DNA from: a virus
Length of the DNA: 25,287 nucleotides
Direction: 5' to 3' (one strand)
IMG/VR virus record: IMGVR_UViG_3300032293_000091
Coordinates: 1 to 25,287 of that record
A program made the position numbers and the translations under genes. Below, piece after piece: positions 6,781 through 15,278 of the stretch. Under the pieces are notes generated by a model that saw only the letters and a list, made by a program, of their open reading frames with translations, had not been told where the DNA came from and made no database searches. How positions within the stretch are numbered: position 1 is the first letter of the stretch; every line of letters begins with the position of its first letter.

Positions 6781-7656
6781 TTACCATTCAACAATTACAA
6801 TACCACCTGAACCTGCACCACCAGTTCCTGTGCCTGAATTGTAGCGAATTGCACCGCTACCGCCATTGCCATATCCGCTTGCGGCATTACCATTACTAAG
6901 TTGACTTTTGTTAGTTGCTCTACCACCTTGACCAAATAATCCTGAATTTTGAATGCCTGTAAGAAAAACATCACCAGTATTTGACCCGCCACTTCCTCCG
7001 CAACAGCCTCCTGCACCGCCAAATCCTTCATTATTATCCCCGTTCCAACCGCCTGAGTTTCCAATGCCACCATTAAGATTTATATTTCCACCTGAACCAG
7101 CACCCCCGTTGCCACCAGTAGAGGTATTGTTTGCCACAGAAGAACCGCCAGTAGCAGAACAAAAAGCACCAAAAGATGATGTTCCCGCAACTCCACCAAC
7201 TGTAACTGACACAGTTCCACCAGGAGTTAAACCAGTTATCCATTCAATAGCAACCCCGCCACCACCCCCACCACCACCAGCAGAACCATTGCTAGTAGCA
7301 GTTCCTCCATTACCGCCACCACCTACCACAGTTACTTTAACTGCAGTTACTCCAGTCGAGACAGTAAATGTTCCTGATGAAGTAAATATTTGTCCTTGCA
7401 TACCAATATAACCACCGGATGCTTGACTTATCCAAGTTGTGCCATTAGATGTAAGAATATTACCTGCAGAACCGGGTGCAACAAACTGAACACCTGATGT
7501 GCCATTACCAAGTATTACATTGTTTGCAGTTAAAGCAGATTGTCCTGTTCCACCATTTGATGCAGACAAAGTTCCTGTTGCATTAGTGCCGACATTCAGT
7601 TGCCCTGATGTATTAACTGCATTTGCTAATATTGCTAAGTTATATGCTTGTGTCAT
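6781..7656 (-). CDS. Glycine-rich tail fiber / adhesin-like protein
   Basis: This 291-aa protein has two parts. Residues 1 to about 95 resemble the repetitive N-terminal shaft of phage tail fibers (GTLSASNGGTGQSALTANNV; GSAGNILTSNGTTWISQASG). From about 96 a glycine-rich domain follows (VKVTVVGGGGNGG; GGGGGGGGVAIEWITGL; TGTGGAGSGGIVIVEW at the end). Poly-glycine domains of this sort, sandwiches of polyglycine II helices, serve as receptor-binding tips in T-even adhesins; here the similarity is compositional. The start ATG overlaps the tail-tip gene stop as TAATG (7654-7658), so the two are translationally coupled. It is a candidate receptor-binding protein. Confidence 0.85.
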   Translation of the reverse strand: MTQAYNLAILANAVNTSGQLNVGTNATGTLSASNGGTGQSALTANNVILGNGTSGVQFVAPGSAGNILTSNGTTWISQASGGYIGMQGQIFTSSGTFTVSTGVTAVKVTVVGGGGNGGTATSNGSAGGGGGGGGVAIEWITGLTPGGTVSVTVGGVAGTSSFGAFCSATGGSSVANNTSTGGNGGAGSGGNINLNGGIGNSGGWNGDNNEGFGGAGGCCGGSGGSNTGDVFLTGIQNSGLFGQGGRATNKSQLSNGNAASGYGNGGSGAIRYNSGTGTGGAGSGGIVIVEW

Positions 7657-10600
7657 TAGACTGCCCCTGTTCTTGCAAAGGTTTGATTGACCATAATATT
7701 CAATATTGTATCGGGAGTATTGGTCAAAGTATAGATCCCCGATCCAGTTGTAAAGTCCGTTCCTTGCTTTAAATGAACCCCATTATGATAAAGATTAAAA
7801 GCATTAGGGTCATAATTAAAGAAGTATTGAGTTTGCCCAATAATAGTATTAAAGGCTATATTTACAGGATTTCCATTAGGTGTTCCTAAGTTATTGGGTG
7901 TCCATTGATAAACAACTACCTTGCCTGTAAGAGTAGATGGAAAATCAGTAATTATTTGCCCAACTATGTTGTAATCTTGTTCATTTAAAACTGTGCCATT
8001 AATAAAGATTAATTCAAAGCCACTTGTTAAAGTAAATAACCCTGTGCAGTCTATTTGGCTAACATTCGTTACATCAATCTCGTTTCGGCTAAATGATGCG
8101 TAATTGCCAGTTGTAGAATTGTTTGATCTAAAAGACACAATAAATATTTGATCTCCTGCACTAGCAGGATTTGTAAGAGTTACTGTTCCTGTAGCCCCAC
8201 CTGTATCTGTAAACTCAGAATCGTCTAGCAATACTCCATTTTGAAATACCCAACAATTATTTATTAAGTATCCTGAACTTCTAGTTACGCTAAATACAGT
8301 TTGCCCACCTGTAGCCACAAAATCTTGCTCAGAATAATAAAAATTATCAGGTGGCGAAAATCCTACTACTCGCCCATAAATATCAATAGTAAGAGTAGCG
8401 ACTGAACTTGTTTGTTGATATGGACCGCCAAAATCTAGGAATGGCTTTAAAGCCGCAACAATCTTTCCATCTGCATTATTTACTACATCAATCTCGCCTG
8501 TTCCTACACTAGTTGTGCCTGTCTGAATTAACTGTCCTGTGCGTTCATCTAGGTCAATAATGTTTGTTCCATCCGGCAAAGCAGACCAAATGCTAGGATC
8601 AAATATAGTAGCCTGTGTAAGAACAAACGCACCATTACCACCTGCAAATCCTGCAAATCCTGTGTCAAAACTAAACTTGCGACCTGTTCGATTTGTGTAT
8701 CCTAAGAATATATTTGTGCCAAATGCAGGGTCTGCTAAATACCATGTATATACAGTTGGATTACTTGATGGTGTAATACTATCTTGATTGCACAATCCAT
8801 AATATAAGCGATTAGTAGGACTAAAACTAAAATTGCTAGAGCCTGTAATATTGTCTGCATAGGCTACTGCTAAATAACGATCTGTGTATTGGAATGTGCT
8901 TGGTCGCCATTGAAATAAGGTGCTAGGACTACTATAGGCAGAACTAGCAAGACTATTGACCATGCGAGTAAAGAAATACCAATTACCTGCAGGAATATTA
9001 GAAAGAAATACAGTAGGCAATACAGTATTAGTATTCCAAGGAGTTCCATTAGATTGAACCTCGCTTGTTCCTGCAAAATACATCTGTGTTTGTAACGGAT
9101 TGCTATATGCCGAATACCATATTTCTGCATATTGAATAATGCCTGACTGAGAGGTCGTAATAATTACACCAAAAGAAGGATTGGTTGCGGTAGGGTATTG
9201 AGCAGAAAAAGTAGGTGCAGGAACAGTTCCAAAGAATGTTGGATCGCCTATACCTGTATTTGGTGCAGGTTGAAATTGTGTAATACCTGCATCGTCATAA
9301 ACTGCAGGATTAAATTCGCTAAGATTTAACTTAACAATAATTGCACCATCATCAGTAAATGTCTGAGATAGTTTTGTAATCCTAAATAATTTATTAGTCC
9401 ATCCATAATTGCTATTAGTTACAGTTACTACATCGCCTGCATCTAATTCAAGACCAATAAAATTAACATCTACTGCGACCTGTAAATCTTCTCTGCCTGA
9501 TTTAAGAATACGAGTAGCAATGTATTGAGCCTGAACATCATTATTTACTAATGGCAAACTTAACGATACTTTATTGACAGGCTCATTTGGATATAGCAAT
9601 GTTGGATCAATTTGTGCCAAATCAAATGTAGTTGAATTAAACGCATCTTGATTAGAGTTGTCAGGAAACTTGCACTCCACAACATTATATGAACCTGCAA
9701 TATCTAAAGGACTGATAGTAATAGCACTAATCATATTGCTATCATTAATATTCATGGCTACTGTATATGTAGGACTTTGAACAATTACTCCCCACTTTGC
9801 AGTAACTTCATTGTATTTAAGCAAACAATCGCAACAAGAAGTCATATCTTGTAGGTTGTCCATAATATTTCTATTAGTATTTAACAAACCATTAAATTTA
9901 AATCGTGGTTGATTTGTTGGAAACCCATCGTATGATGTGTAGGTAAAGTTTTGATTTGAATAAGTTGTTAGTGCAGTAAGACTAGCAGTATCTATTTGAC
10001 TTTCAGGAATAGATGCACCATATCTAGTATTAATTAAGTAATCATAAAAACAATCACCTGTATCTGTGCGACTATTGGTTACTTCGAATCTTGTTTGATT
10101 TATTCCCCTAATATTGGCTGATTGACTATATTGAAGTTTAATAATCGCAAAAGCACAATTTGTCATTAATTTTGTGTTATCCCATTTATAAACAAGATCC
10201 TCATCATTCATAACTTCTACTGCAGAGCCAGTTCCTCTTGCAGGAGTAACAGACCCATTGGGATATAACCAAATATTAATTTTTCCATTTACAGTTGTAT
10301 CTTCAATTCCTGTAGATTCATCTAATAGTTTTATTACATTTGAACTTGTAGAATTTTCAAAAATTACTTTTTTCCCACCATAATAAACATCACCAAAAGT
10401 AATGGTGTCAGGAGTTTGTCCTGCATTAGTGCTAGTTACTTCACAAATAGAAAGCACATAATAAAGTTGTTGATTATCTTCTGTAATACTTAAATCGGTA
10501 ATTGTGCCACCAACATAAGAAGTTCCATACACAACAGGAAGTTTATTATCAGTAGCAGGTGGCACTTGTTCATTGTTGCCCGGATTTGGACTTGAACCTG

Positions 10601-10826
10601 CACCAAAATCACCTGATGGTTGATTAGGACTAAAAAAGGCTTTAGATATAACTGCAGAAACAATCATATTAATTGCAAATGCAGTTATTAAACCTGCAGT
10701 CGTTAATGCACCTGTCGCAGTTACTAAACCTAATCCAACCGCAATAGTTGCACCAATAGCAAACGCTGATCCTGCAAATGTAAGCAAGACTGTTGCTACT
10801 GCTAATTTACTGTATCCAAGTTTCAT
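7656..10826 (-). CDS. Tail tip / central fiber protein (J-like, host specificity)
   Basis: This 1056-aa protein is the largest of the tail tip and is placed where lambda J lies. The N terminus is strongly hydrophobic (about residues 8-65: LAVATVLLTFAGSAFAIGA and a second segment ending NMIVSAVISKAFF), a feature I would otherwise expect in a separate gpI-like protein. A J-type body follows: NKLPVVYGTSYVGGTITDLS near 95-115, YGASIPESQID near 265, and a hub-like region (about 300-510) that includes ELDAGDVVTVTNSNYGW. About 540-640 is probably fibronectin-III-like. The last 225 or so residues hold three similar beta modules. The start overlaps the end of the GNAT gene by 20 bases; the stop overlaps the next start as TAATG. 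It probably caps the tail and contacts the host receptor. Confidence 0.88.
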   Translation of the reverse strand: MKLGYSKLAVATVLLTFAGSAFAIGATIAVGLGLVTATGALTTAGLITAFAINMIVSAVISKAFFSPNQPSGDFGAGSSPNPGNNEQVPPATDNKLPVVYGTSYVGGTITDLSITEDNQQLYYVLSICEVTSTNAGQTPDTITFGDVYYGGKKVIFENSTSSNVIKLLDESTGIEDTTVNGKINIWLYPNGSVTPARGTGSAVEVMNDEDLVYKWDNTKLMTNCAFAIIKLQYSQSANIRGINQTRFEVTNSRTDTGDCFYDYLINTRYGASIPESQIDTASLTALTTYSNQNFTYTSYDGFPTNQPRFKFNGLLNTNRNIMDNLQDMTSCCDCLLKYNEVTAKWGVIVQSPTYTVAMNINDSNMISAITISPLDIAGSYNVVECKFPDNSNQDAFNSTTFDLAQIDPTLLYPNEPVNKVSLSLPLVNNDVQAQYIATRILKSGREDLQVAVDVNFIGLELDAGDVVTVTNSNYGWTNKLFRITKLSQTFTDDGAIIVKLNLSEFNPAVYDDAGITQFQPAPNTGIGDPTFFGTVPAPTFSAQYPTATNPSFGVIITTSQSGIIQYAEIWYSAYSNPLQTQMYFAGTSEVQSNGTPWNTNTVLPTVFLSNIPAGNWYFFTRMVNSLASSAYSSPSTLFQWRPSTFQYTDRYLAVAYADNITGSSNFSFSPTNRLYYGLCNQDSITPSSNPTVYTWYLADPAFGTNIFLGYTNRTGRKFSFDTGFAGFAGGNGAFVLTQATIFDPSIWSALPDGTNIIDLDERTGQLIQTGTTSVGTGEIDVVNNADGKIVAALKPFLDFGGPYQQTSSVATLTIDIYGRVVGFSPPDNFYYSEQDFVATGGQTVFSVTRSSGYLINNCWVFQNGVLLDDSEFTDTGGATGTVTLTNPASAGDQIFIVSFRSNNSTTGNYASFSRNEIDVTNVSQIDCTGLFTLTSGFELIFINGTVLNEQDYNIVGQIITDFPSTLTGKVVVYQWTPNNLGTPNGNPVNIAFNTIIGQTQYFFNYDPNAFNLYHNGVHLKQGTDFTTGSGIYTLTNTPDTILNIMVNQTFARTGAV
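7659..8339 (-). repeat. Three tandem beta modules at the C terminus of the tail-tip protein
   Basis: The last 225 or so residues contain three divergent copies of one pattern. Copy 1 has FVATGGQTVFSV, then NCWVFQNGVLLDD and NPASAGDQIFIVSF. Copy 2 has CTGLFTLTSGFELIFINGT and LTGKVVVYQW. Copy 3 has IGQTQYFFNY, NLYHNGVHLKQGTDF and TILNIMVNQTF. The shared frame is (T/Q)xxF, then a VFxNGVxL-like strand, then a closing hydrophobic strand. The tip of the collagen-like fiber has the same frame. Confidence 0.6.
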
Positions 10827-11241
10827 CTAATTTATTAAACCCAAATTTTTCATACTTAATGTTAGGACTGCTTACCATCTTGGCTATAGAAAAAAACTTT
10901 ATGCGACCTTGATCTTTAAGTTGCTTTCCATAATCAATATATTCTTTTAATAACCTATAACCTACTGTCGTATTTCTATACTCAGGCTTTACATACCACG
11001 CTAATTCATACATCTGAAATGTTCGATCACACCAAGCAGTATGGGTAATCAAAGCCATTATTAATCCCTTGCCTTCTTCTAAAAATATAATTCCCTGTCC
11101 TGCCAAAATGCTATCTAATAACCTATTCCAATAAACTACATTATCTAAATGCCTGTATTGCTCTATATCTGCTTCTGCTCTAAACAGTTGCATCATTTCT
11201 ATTATTTCATTCTTATCATATTTTGTGGCTTTCCTAATCAT
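10807..11241 (-). CDS. GNAT-family N-acetyltransferase-like protein
   Basis: This 144-aa protein has the length and strand-helix order of a GCN5-related N-acetyltransferase. It starts MIRKATKYDKNEIIEMMQLF (beta 1/alpha 1), has a central GQGIIFLEEGKGLIMALITH hairpin, then YELAWYVKPEYRNTTVGYRLL, which matches beta 4 followed by the acetyl-CoA-binding motif A loop (consensus R/Q-x-x-G-x-G/A, here R-N-T-T-V-G), and ends with SSPNIKYEKFGFNKLDETWI, typical of the C-terminal strands. The acceptor is unknown. It lies inside the tail-tip operon, overlapping the upstream gene by ATGA and the J-like gene by 20 bases, so it is made together with tail proteins. It could modify a virion protein or a host target; this is inference. 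Confidence 0.82.
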   Translation of the reverse strand: MIRKATKYDKNEIIEMMQLFRAEADIEQYRHLDNVVYWNRLLDSILAGQGIIFLEEGKGLIMALITHTAWCDRTFQMYELAWYVKPEYRNTTVGYRLLKEYIDYGKQLKDQGRIKFFSIAKMVSSPNIKYEKFGFNKLDETWIQ

Positions 11242-11846
11242 GAATTTGGACTTGCACCTTTACCAAAGTAATAATTAATAGTAGAAATAAATGCTACTCG
11301 ATTCATGCTTGTATCGCTTGGTGCAAAAAATTGCCACGAGTTATTATTAGTGTAACGACCTGCAACTCTATTTTTAAGAATTAATTGAATTGAAGATGCA
11401 GATACAGTTATAACCCCAATCATGGATCTTATTTCTTCCATCCATGTTTCAGTAATAGAAAAAGAACTAATGTAACCATTAAAAAACTGATACAAACCAC
11501 CTTGACCGCCTGTAGTAATTAATTCTCCATTAGTATTAAAAAAACCTTTCCATGCTTCGATTTGACTGCCTTTAATTTTCTGACCCAACACAAAGCCAAG
11601 CATTGATTGATCTATGCCAACTAAAGTAAATGTTGTTTCGTTAGCAGTAGATTTAACATCACGCTGAACATCACCTACTTGCACTAATTGTCCTAATGCA
11701 GAAAAAGGTTGTGCATCAACTGCAGGTATAGTTAATGCTGATGCAGTTGTAGCAAATCGATATGTGCCATCAGGACTTGTAACTCTTACAAAGTCTGCAT
11801 ATCTTATATTGTTAGTATTTTCTACAGGTAATATAACTTCACTCAT
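11238..11846 (-). CDS. Minor tail protein (tail tip/hub region)
   Basis: This 202-aa protein is beta-rich. Landmarks are NIRYADFVRVTSPDGTYRFA near residues 13-32, GQLVQVGDVQRDVKSTANET near 51-70, LYQFFNGYISSFSITETWME near 120 and a C-terminal segment LKNRVAGRYTNNNSWQFF. The middle part, with FxGxISxxxI followed by a C-terminal arginine-containing LKNRxAGR, recalls minor tail or hub proteins of the DUF2163 type, but I cannot verify this. It overlaps both neighbours by ATGA-type 4-base junctions and lies between the tape measure and the J-like protein, where distal tail and hub proteins are expected. Confidence 0.72.
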   Translation of the reverse strand: MSEVILPVENTNNIRYADFVRVTSPDGTYRFATTASALTIPAVDAQPFSALGQLVQVGDVQRDVKSTANETTFTLVGIDQSMLGFVLGQKIKGSQIEAWKGFFNTNGELITTGGQGGLYQFFNGYISSFSITETWMEEIRSMIGVITVSASSIQLILKNRVAGRYTNNNSWQFFAPSDTSMNRVAFISTINYYFGKGASPNS

Positions 11847-12523
11847 AGCACACTTTCAAAGGCTTGAAAATTACCTGACCATTGAATAAACGAATCATTG
11901 GTCATAGGAATAAGAGTATAGGTTGGATATTCTCTTAGTATTACAGGAAAAGTAACTCCTGTATAAGGACTGCCACCTAGTGATATAGTTGTTCCATATT
12001 GACCTATTACTGCATTAACAGGACTTGCTAATGTTGCAATAAGGTTTCTATGTACAGGAATATTGACTGTAGAACCACCACCTCTTGTTACATCAGCAGT
12101 TGCAATATAAGTATATCGACCTACTTGGCAAAAATCGCCTACACGAACAATATAGGCAGAAGAAGAAATGCTAGGCAAAGAACCTAACACAAGTGTTTTG
12201 TTTGCCGAACTTGTTTGCCATTGACACGCACTAATTTGTCCGTTTGTCATATCGCCTTGATAAGCAATATAGTTTTCCCATCCTGTCGCACCAAAGTTAA
12301 GATACTGCTCTAAAGCCTTATCAGGAATGCGTAAAGAATTAAGTAATGATCTATTTTGAGAGTAAAGCAAATAGTTCATTGGTTTCATTTCAAAAGCAAA
12401 AGGCACTACAGTTGTAATTTCTGATGTGCTAATGCGTTGGTTTCGGCTAACCACTTGACCTACAAAACGATGGTCATTAATGCCTACTGATTCGCTAATA
12501 GAAAGAATGGTTGTTAGGCTCAT
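11843..12523 (-). CDS. Minor tail protein, distal-tail position
   Basis: This 226-aa protein lies directly downstream of the tape measure, the place of distal tail (Dit-like or lambda M/L-like) proteins. It is beta-rich, with SVGINDHRFVGQVVSRNQRI near 12-31, RSLLNSLRIPDKALEQYLNF near 58-77, and a conserved-looking segment VGDFCQVGRYTYIATADVT followed by GGGSTVNIPVHRNL near 145-160 that resembles sequences of phage minor tail proteins. No enzyme motif is visible. The stop overlaps the next start (11843-11846). An NlpC/P60 (lambda K) gene, which often follows in lambda-like tails, is not present. Confidence 0.72.
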   Translation of the reverse strand: MSLTTILSISESVGINDHRFVGQVVSRNQRISTSEITTVVPFAFEMKPMNYLLYSQNRSLLNSLRIPDKALEQYLNFGATGWENYIAYQGDMTNGQISACQWQTSSANKTLVLGSLPSISSSAYIVRVGDFCQVGRYTYIATADVTRGGGSTVNIPVHRNLIATLASPVNAVIGQYGTTISLGGSPYTGVTFPVILREYPTYTLIPMTNDSFIQWSGNFQAFESVL

Positions 12524-12525
12524 AA

Positions 12526-14445
12526 TTATCTCGATGTAGGCATACCACGACTAGCCGATTGGTTTGCAGACCATACTGCATTCTTATTCTTAGCAAGGAA
12601 TTGTGTTGCAGATTGCGTATCAATAGCAGACATATTTGCAATATATGGTCCATTGTAAACAATAGTAGGCTGACTTCCTGACATACCTGACATTTGTTGA
12701 TTAGGTATTACAGTTCCACTTCTTTGTGGAATAAATAATTCAGGACCATTTTCACCAACAATAGTTGGTCCACTAATCATTCCACCATCAGCGGCAACTC
12801 CAACTCCACCATAAGTAGGGCTTACAAAACTTCCTGTTTGGCTTGCCCCTGCACTTGCACCACTTGAAAATAATCCACCAAATAATCCACTTGCTTGACT
12901 AAATAACTGCATTGCTTGCATACGCAATTGAATTTTAAGAAGGTCTTTAATTACGCTTTCGGCAAAATTACTAAATGAAAACTTACCTGTTTCTACAAAT
13001 TGATCTATGGCAGATGTCATATTTCCTGTAAATGACTTAAACATATCTTCGCCTAATTTGCCATAGTTATAAGCATCTTCAGAAAATTGTTTAAATGCAG
13101 TATTCCATCCATATTCAAAGGTGCGTTGAGATTCAATAGTTGCAGTTTGAATAATTCTTGCACCTTCAACATACTGTTCGCTTAATCTTTGAACTTCTGC
13201 AATTTCGGCATCATATACTGCTTTTATCTGATCGCCTTTTCCTTCAGGTGCTTTTGCAACTGCTTCTTCTCGCCTTCTAGTAATATCAGCAATTTTTTCA
13301 CTTGTTGATATTAAAACTTGATTTATAGATTCCTGTATCTGTCTTTCGTTTTCAGTCATGCCAATCATACGATTGCGAATGGCTAATTGGGCTAATGAAA
13401 AAGATTGTTGTCTTTCGTATTCTTCAGATATAAGACCTGCAACACGCTTCATTTCTTCTAATTTTTTTACTTCAGGACTATCTTTAATGCTACGACCTGC
13501 ATCACCTTTTGGTGTTTCTACTTTTTTGGTTTCTTCTAGTTCTTTACGATATTCTCGAATTGCGTGTAAACCCAATTTAAGATTATTCTCAATATTCATT
13601 TGGGATCGTTGAAAATCTTCAAAGGTTATTTTTCCCTTTATTAAGTCCCACGCATTGCCCATAGATTCAATAGCAGAATTAGCATAACGCAAAGCACCTG
13701 CCATGCCATAAATAATGTTACTAATTGCTTCAAAAGTTTTTTCTGCAAACCCACCTTTAACATTAATGGCATCAAACAAAGCATTTACGGCAGGCAATAC
13801 TTTTTGAGTAAATGCCAAACTTATCATATTGGACTTTTGTGCTAACTTATCATTAAGTTCTGCCGCTATTCTTATAGCGTTTTCATACTTTTGAAATTCT
13901 TCAACACTTTGTGCCATTTGAGAATTGAATCCATTCATATCTACAGAACGCATTCCTTTGCCAAACAAATCCATTTTTAAACCTGTTTGTGTAGCCTTAT
14001 CACCTACTTTGGCAAGACCTTCTGTGGTTTTTTGTAATAGTTCTTCAACAGAAAGTTTTGCTAAATCATTTAATGACACTCCTGCTTTGGCAAAAGCATC
14101 CTGCATCTTTTGACTACCATTAGCGGCTTCGTCAATATTTTGAGTAAACTTAACTAATACTTTTCCTGCATCATCTGCCCTGCCACCTGACATGGTTAAG
14201 GCTTGGCTCATCTGTGTAATTCGGGCTATAGATACGCTAGTAGCATCAGATAGGTCTGACATTTCGTCAGCAAACTGCATGGCTTTGTAAGTCATAGCAC
14301 CAAGTGCCGCAGTAGCAACTGCACCTGCTTTCATAGCAAACTGACCAATATCGCCTAGTTTTCTTTTGGCAGATTCAATACCTTTTGTAAATTCAGCAGT
14401 ATCGATGCCTAAGACCACCCCTAGTCGTGCTATGTTTTGTGCCAT
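12526..14445 (-). CDS. Tail tape measure protein
   Basis: This 639-aa protein sets tail length and is ejected with the DNA. The N terminus (ARLGVVLGIDTAEFTKGIES) and the long helical body are typical of lambda-type tape measures. A hydrophobic segment lies near residues 37-55 (AMKAGAVATAALGAMTYKAM). Coiled-coil stretches include EMKRVAGLISEEYERQQSFS. The C-terminal part has the common ADGGMISGPTIVGENGPELF and FIPQRSG sequence near 551-578. At 639 aa it predicts a rather short tail compared with lambda (853 aa); the usual rule of about 1.5 angstrom per residue gives roughly 95 nm (inference). The ATG begins directly after the stop of the chaperone frameshift ORF and has GGAG eight bases upstream. 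Confidence 0.93.
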   Translation of the reverse strand: MAQNIARLGVVLGIDTAEFTKGIESAKRKLGDIGQFAMKAGAVATAALGAMTYKAMQFADEMSDLSDATSVSIARITQMSQALTMSGGRADDAGKVLVKFTQNIDEAANGSQKMQDAFAKAGVSLNDLAKLSVEELLQKTTEGLAKVGDKATQTGLKMDLFGKGMRSVDMNGFNSQMAQSVEEFQKYENAIRIAAELNDKLAQKSNMISLAFTQKVLPAVNALFDAINVKGGFAEKTFEAISNIIYGMAGALRYANSAIESMGNAWDLIKGKITFEDFQRSQMNIENNLKLGLHAIREYRKELEETKKVETPKGDAGRSIKDSPEVKKLEEMKRVAGLISEEYERQQSFSLAQLAIRNRMIGMTENERQIQESINQVLISTSEKIADITRRREEAVAKAPEGKGDQIKAVYDAEIAEVQRLSEQYVEGARIIQTATIESQRTFEYGWNTAFKQFSEDAYNYGKLGEDMFKSFTGNMTSAIDQFVETGKFSFSNFAESVIKDLLKIQLRMQAMQLFSQASGLFGGLFSSGASAGASQTGSFVSPTYGGVGVAADGGMISGPTIVGENGPELFIPQRSGTVIPNQQMSGMSGSQPTIVYNGPYIANMSAIDTQSATQFLAKNKNAVWSANQSASRGMPTSR

Positions 14446-15275
14446 CTACTTATCTCCAAATAAAGATTGGGGTGCGTTTGGTTTACTCTTAACGAAACTT
14501 AATAATTGCTTATTCGCTAAATCCTTCTTGTCTTGTTCTGATAAGGGTGGATACAAATATTCATACTGAGTAGGAATAATATCCTTTAGTTTAAATGGTT
14601 GCTTGCCTTTTGGCAACATAGAGTTAAAGTAGCCTGCAGTATGGCTACCCAATACTTGCAAGATGCCAAAGTTACCTATGATGCCATCGCTATACATAAT
14701 GCAGATGTCAGTAAAGGTTTCTTCATCGACTTGGCTTGGGTCTGTACCATGAGCAGTCAAATAAGCCTTAACTTGCCTACGGACAGACCGAACTACTTTC
14801 CCTTGGTGTCTTTATAACTAGGAGATATTACTTCTCCAATCAATTCAACCAGTTCTAATTGAACGCTAAATGGAAAAAGTTCTTCTACCATTGCATAAGT
14901 AATTGTGGACATATCAAAGTCCTTTTCTTCAGGCACTAATAGTCGAATCATGGCAACAATGCGATTCTCAGTAATGGCTTTGTTCTTGGCAGTATCCATC
15001 ATTGATCTGCCTTGGATTTCTACATCATCGTCTTTAAACACAACTCCCAATTCAGGGTCTAACTTGTCTTTGTTTTCAAGAAATTGCTTAGTAAGGTCAT
15101 CGTAATATTGCTTAACTTTTGCATCATCAACAATCTTTACTGCTTCAAACAAGGCTTCGTATTCAGAAGTTAAGGGAACTTTAACCTTAAAGTTATGCCC
15201 ACCATATTCAAAAGACTTTGTTCTTACTGCTTCTTTGTCAAACTTTTTGCCAAATGCTTTCGATAACTGATTCAT
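14446..15275 (-). CDS. Tail assembly chaperone, frameshifted long form (GT-like)
   Basis: The chaperone gene at 14793-15275 is followed by a second ORF in the -1 frame that is open from 14811 to 14446. The two can be joined at GGGAAAG (14802-14796) by a -1 slip, after which the reading continues GTA GTT CGG (Val Val Arg). The product is 160 + 116 = 276 aa. The extension ends with KLKDIIPTQYEYLYPPLSEQ and KPNAPQSLFGDK, helical and charged as in lambda gpT. Upstream of 14811 the -1 frame is closed by TAA at 14812-14814, so the shift must occur within the last codons of the first ORF, exactly where the heptamer lies. The only start of the downstream ORF near its beginning is TTG at 14760 with no good ribosome binding site, which argues against separate translation. 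In lambda, GT recruits tape measure and tail tube subunits. Confidence 0.85.
14793..15275 (-). CDS. Tail assembly chaperone, short form (G-like)
   Basis: This 160-aa protein is the unshifted product. It starts MNQLSKAFGKKFDKEAVRTK, has SFEYGGHNFKVKVPLTSEYE near 26-45 (resembles tail chaperones that begin with a beta hairpin), a charged helical middle and a helical C-terminal part (AITENRIVAMIRLLVPEEKD; YAMVEELFPFSVQLELVELI). It lies directly before the tape measure, the defining position of the G/GT pair. Ribosome binding site AGGAT lies five bases before the ATG, inside the end of the gp10-like gene. It should act during assembly and be absent from the mature virion, as in lambda (family knowledge). 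Confidence 0.85.
   Translation of the reverse strand: MNQLSKAFGKKFDKEAVRTKSFEYGGHNFKVKVPLTSEYEALFEAVKIVDDAKVKQYYDDLTKQFLENKDKLDPELGVVFKDDDVEIQGRSMMDTAKNKAITENRIVAMIRLLVPEEKDFDMSTITYAMVEELFPFSVQLELVELIGEVISPSYKDTKGK
14796..14802 (-). promoter_or_regulatory. Programmed -1 ribosomal frameshift site GGGAAAG
   Basis: In the frame of the chaperone gene the codons are AAG GGA AAG TAG, so the heptamer reads G GGA AAG, a canonical X XXY YYZ slippery site. The same heptamer is used by lambda G/GT. It lies immediately before the zero-frame stop, and the -1 frame is open from here to the tape measure. Confidence 0.88.
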
Positions 15276-15278
15276 CTT

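Noticed and set aside
6953-7411. Plus-strand 152-aa Pro-rich ORF
   Set aside because: Antisense of the glycine-rich fiber domain: GGN codons read as NCC Pro codons on the other strand.
14446-14760. Stand-alone gene starting at TTG 14760
   Set aside because: No ATG and no good Shine-Dalgarno; the slippery heptamer upstream and the continuous -1 frame explain the ORF better as a frameshift extension.
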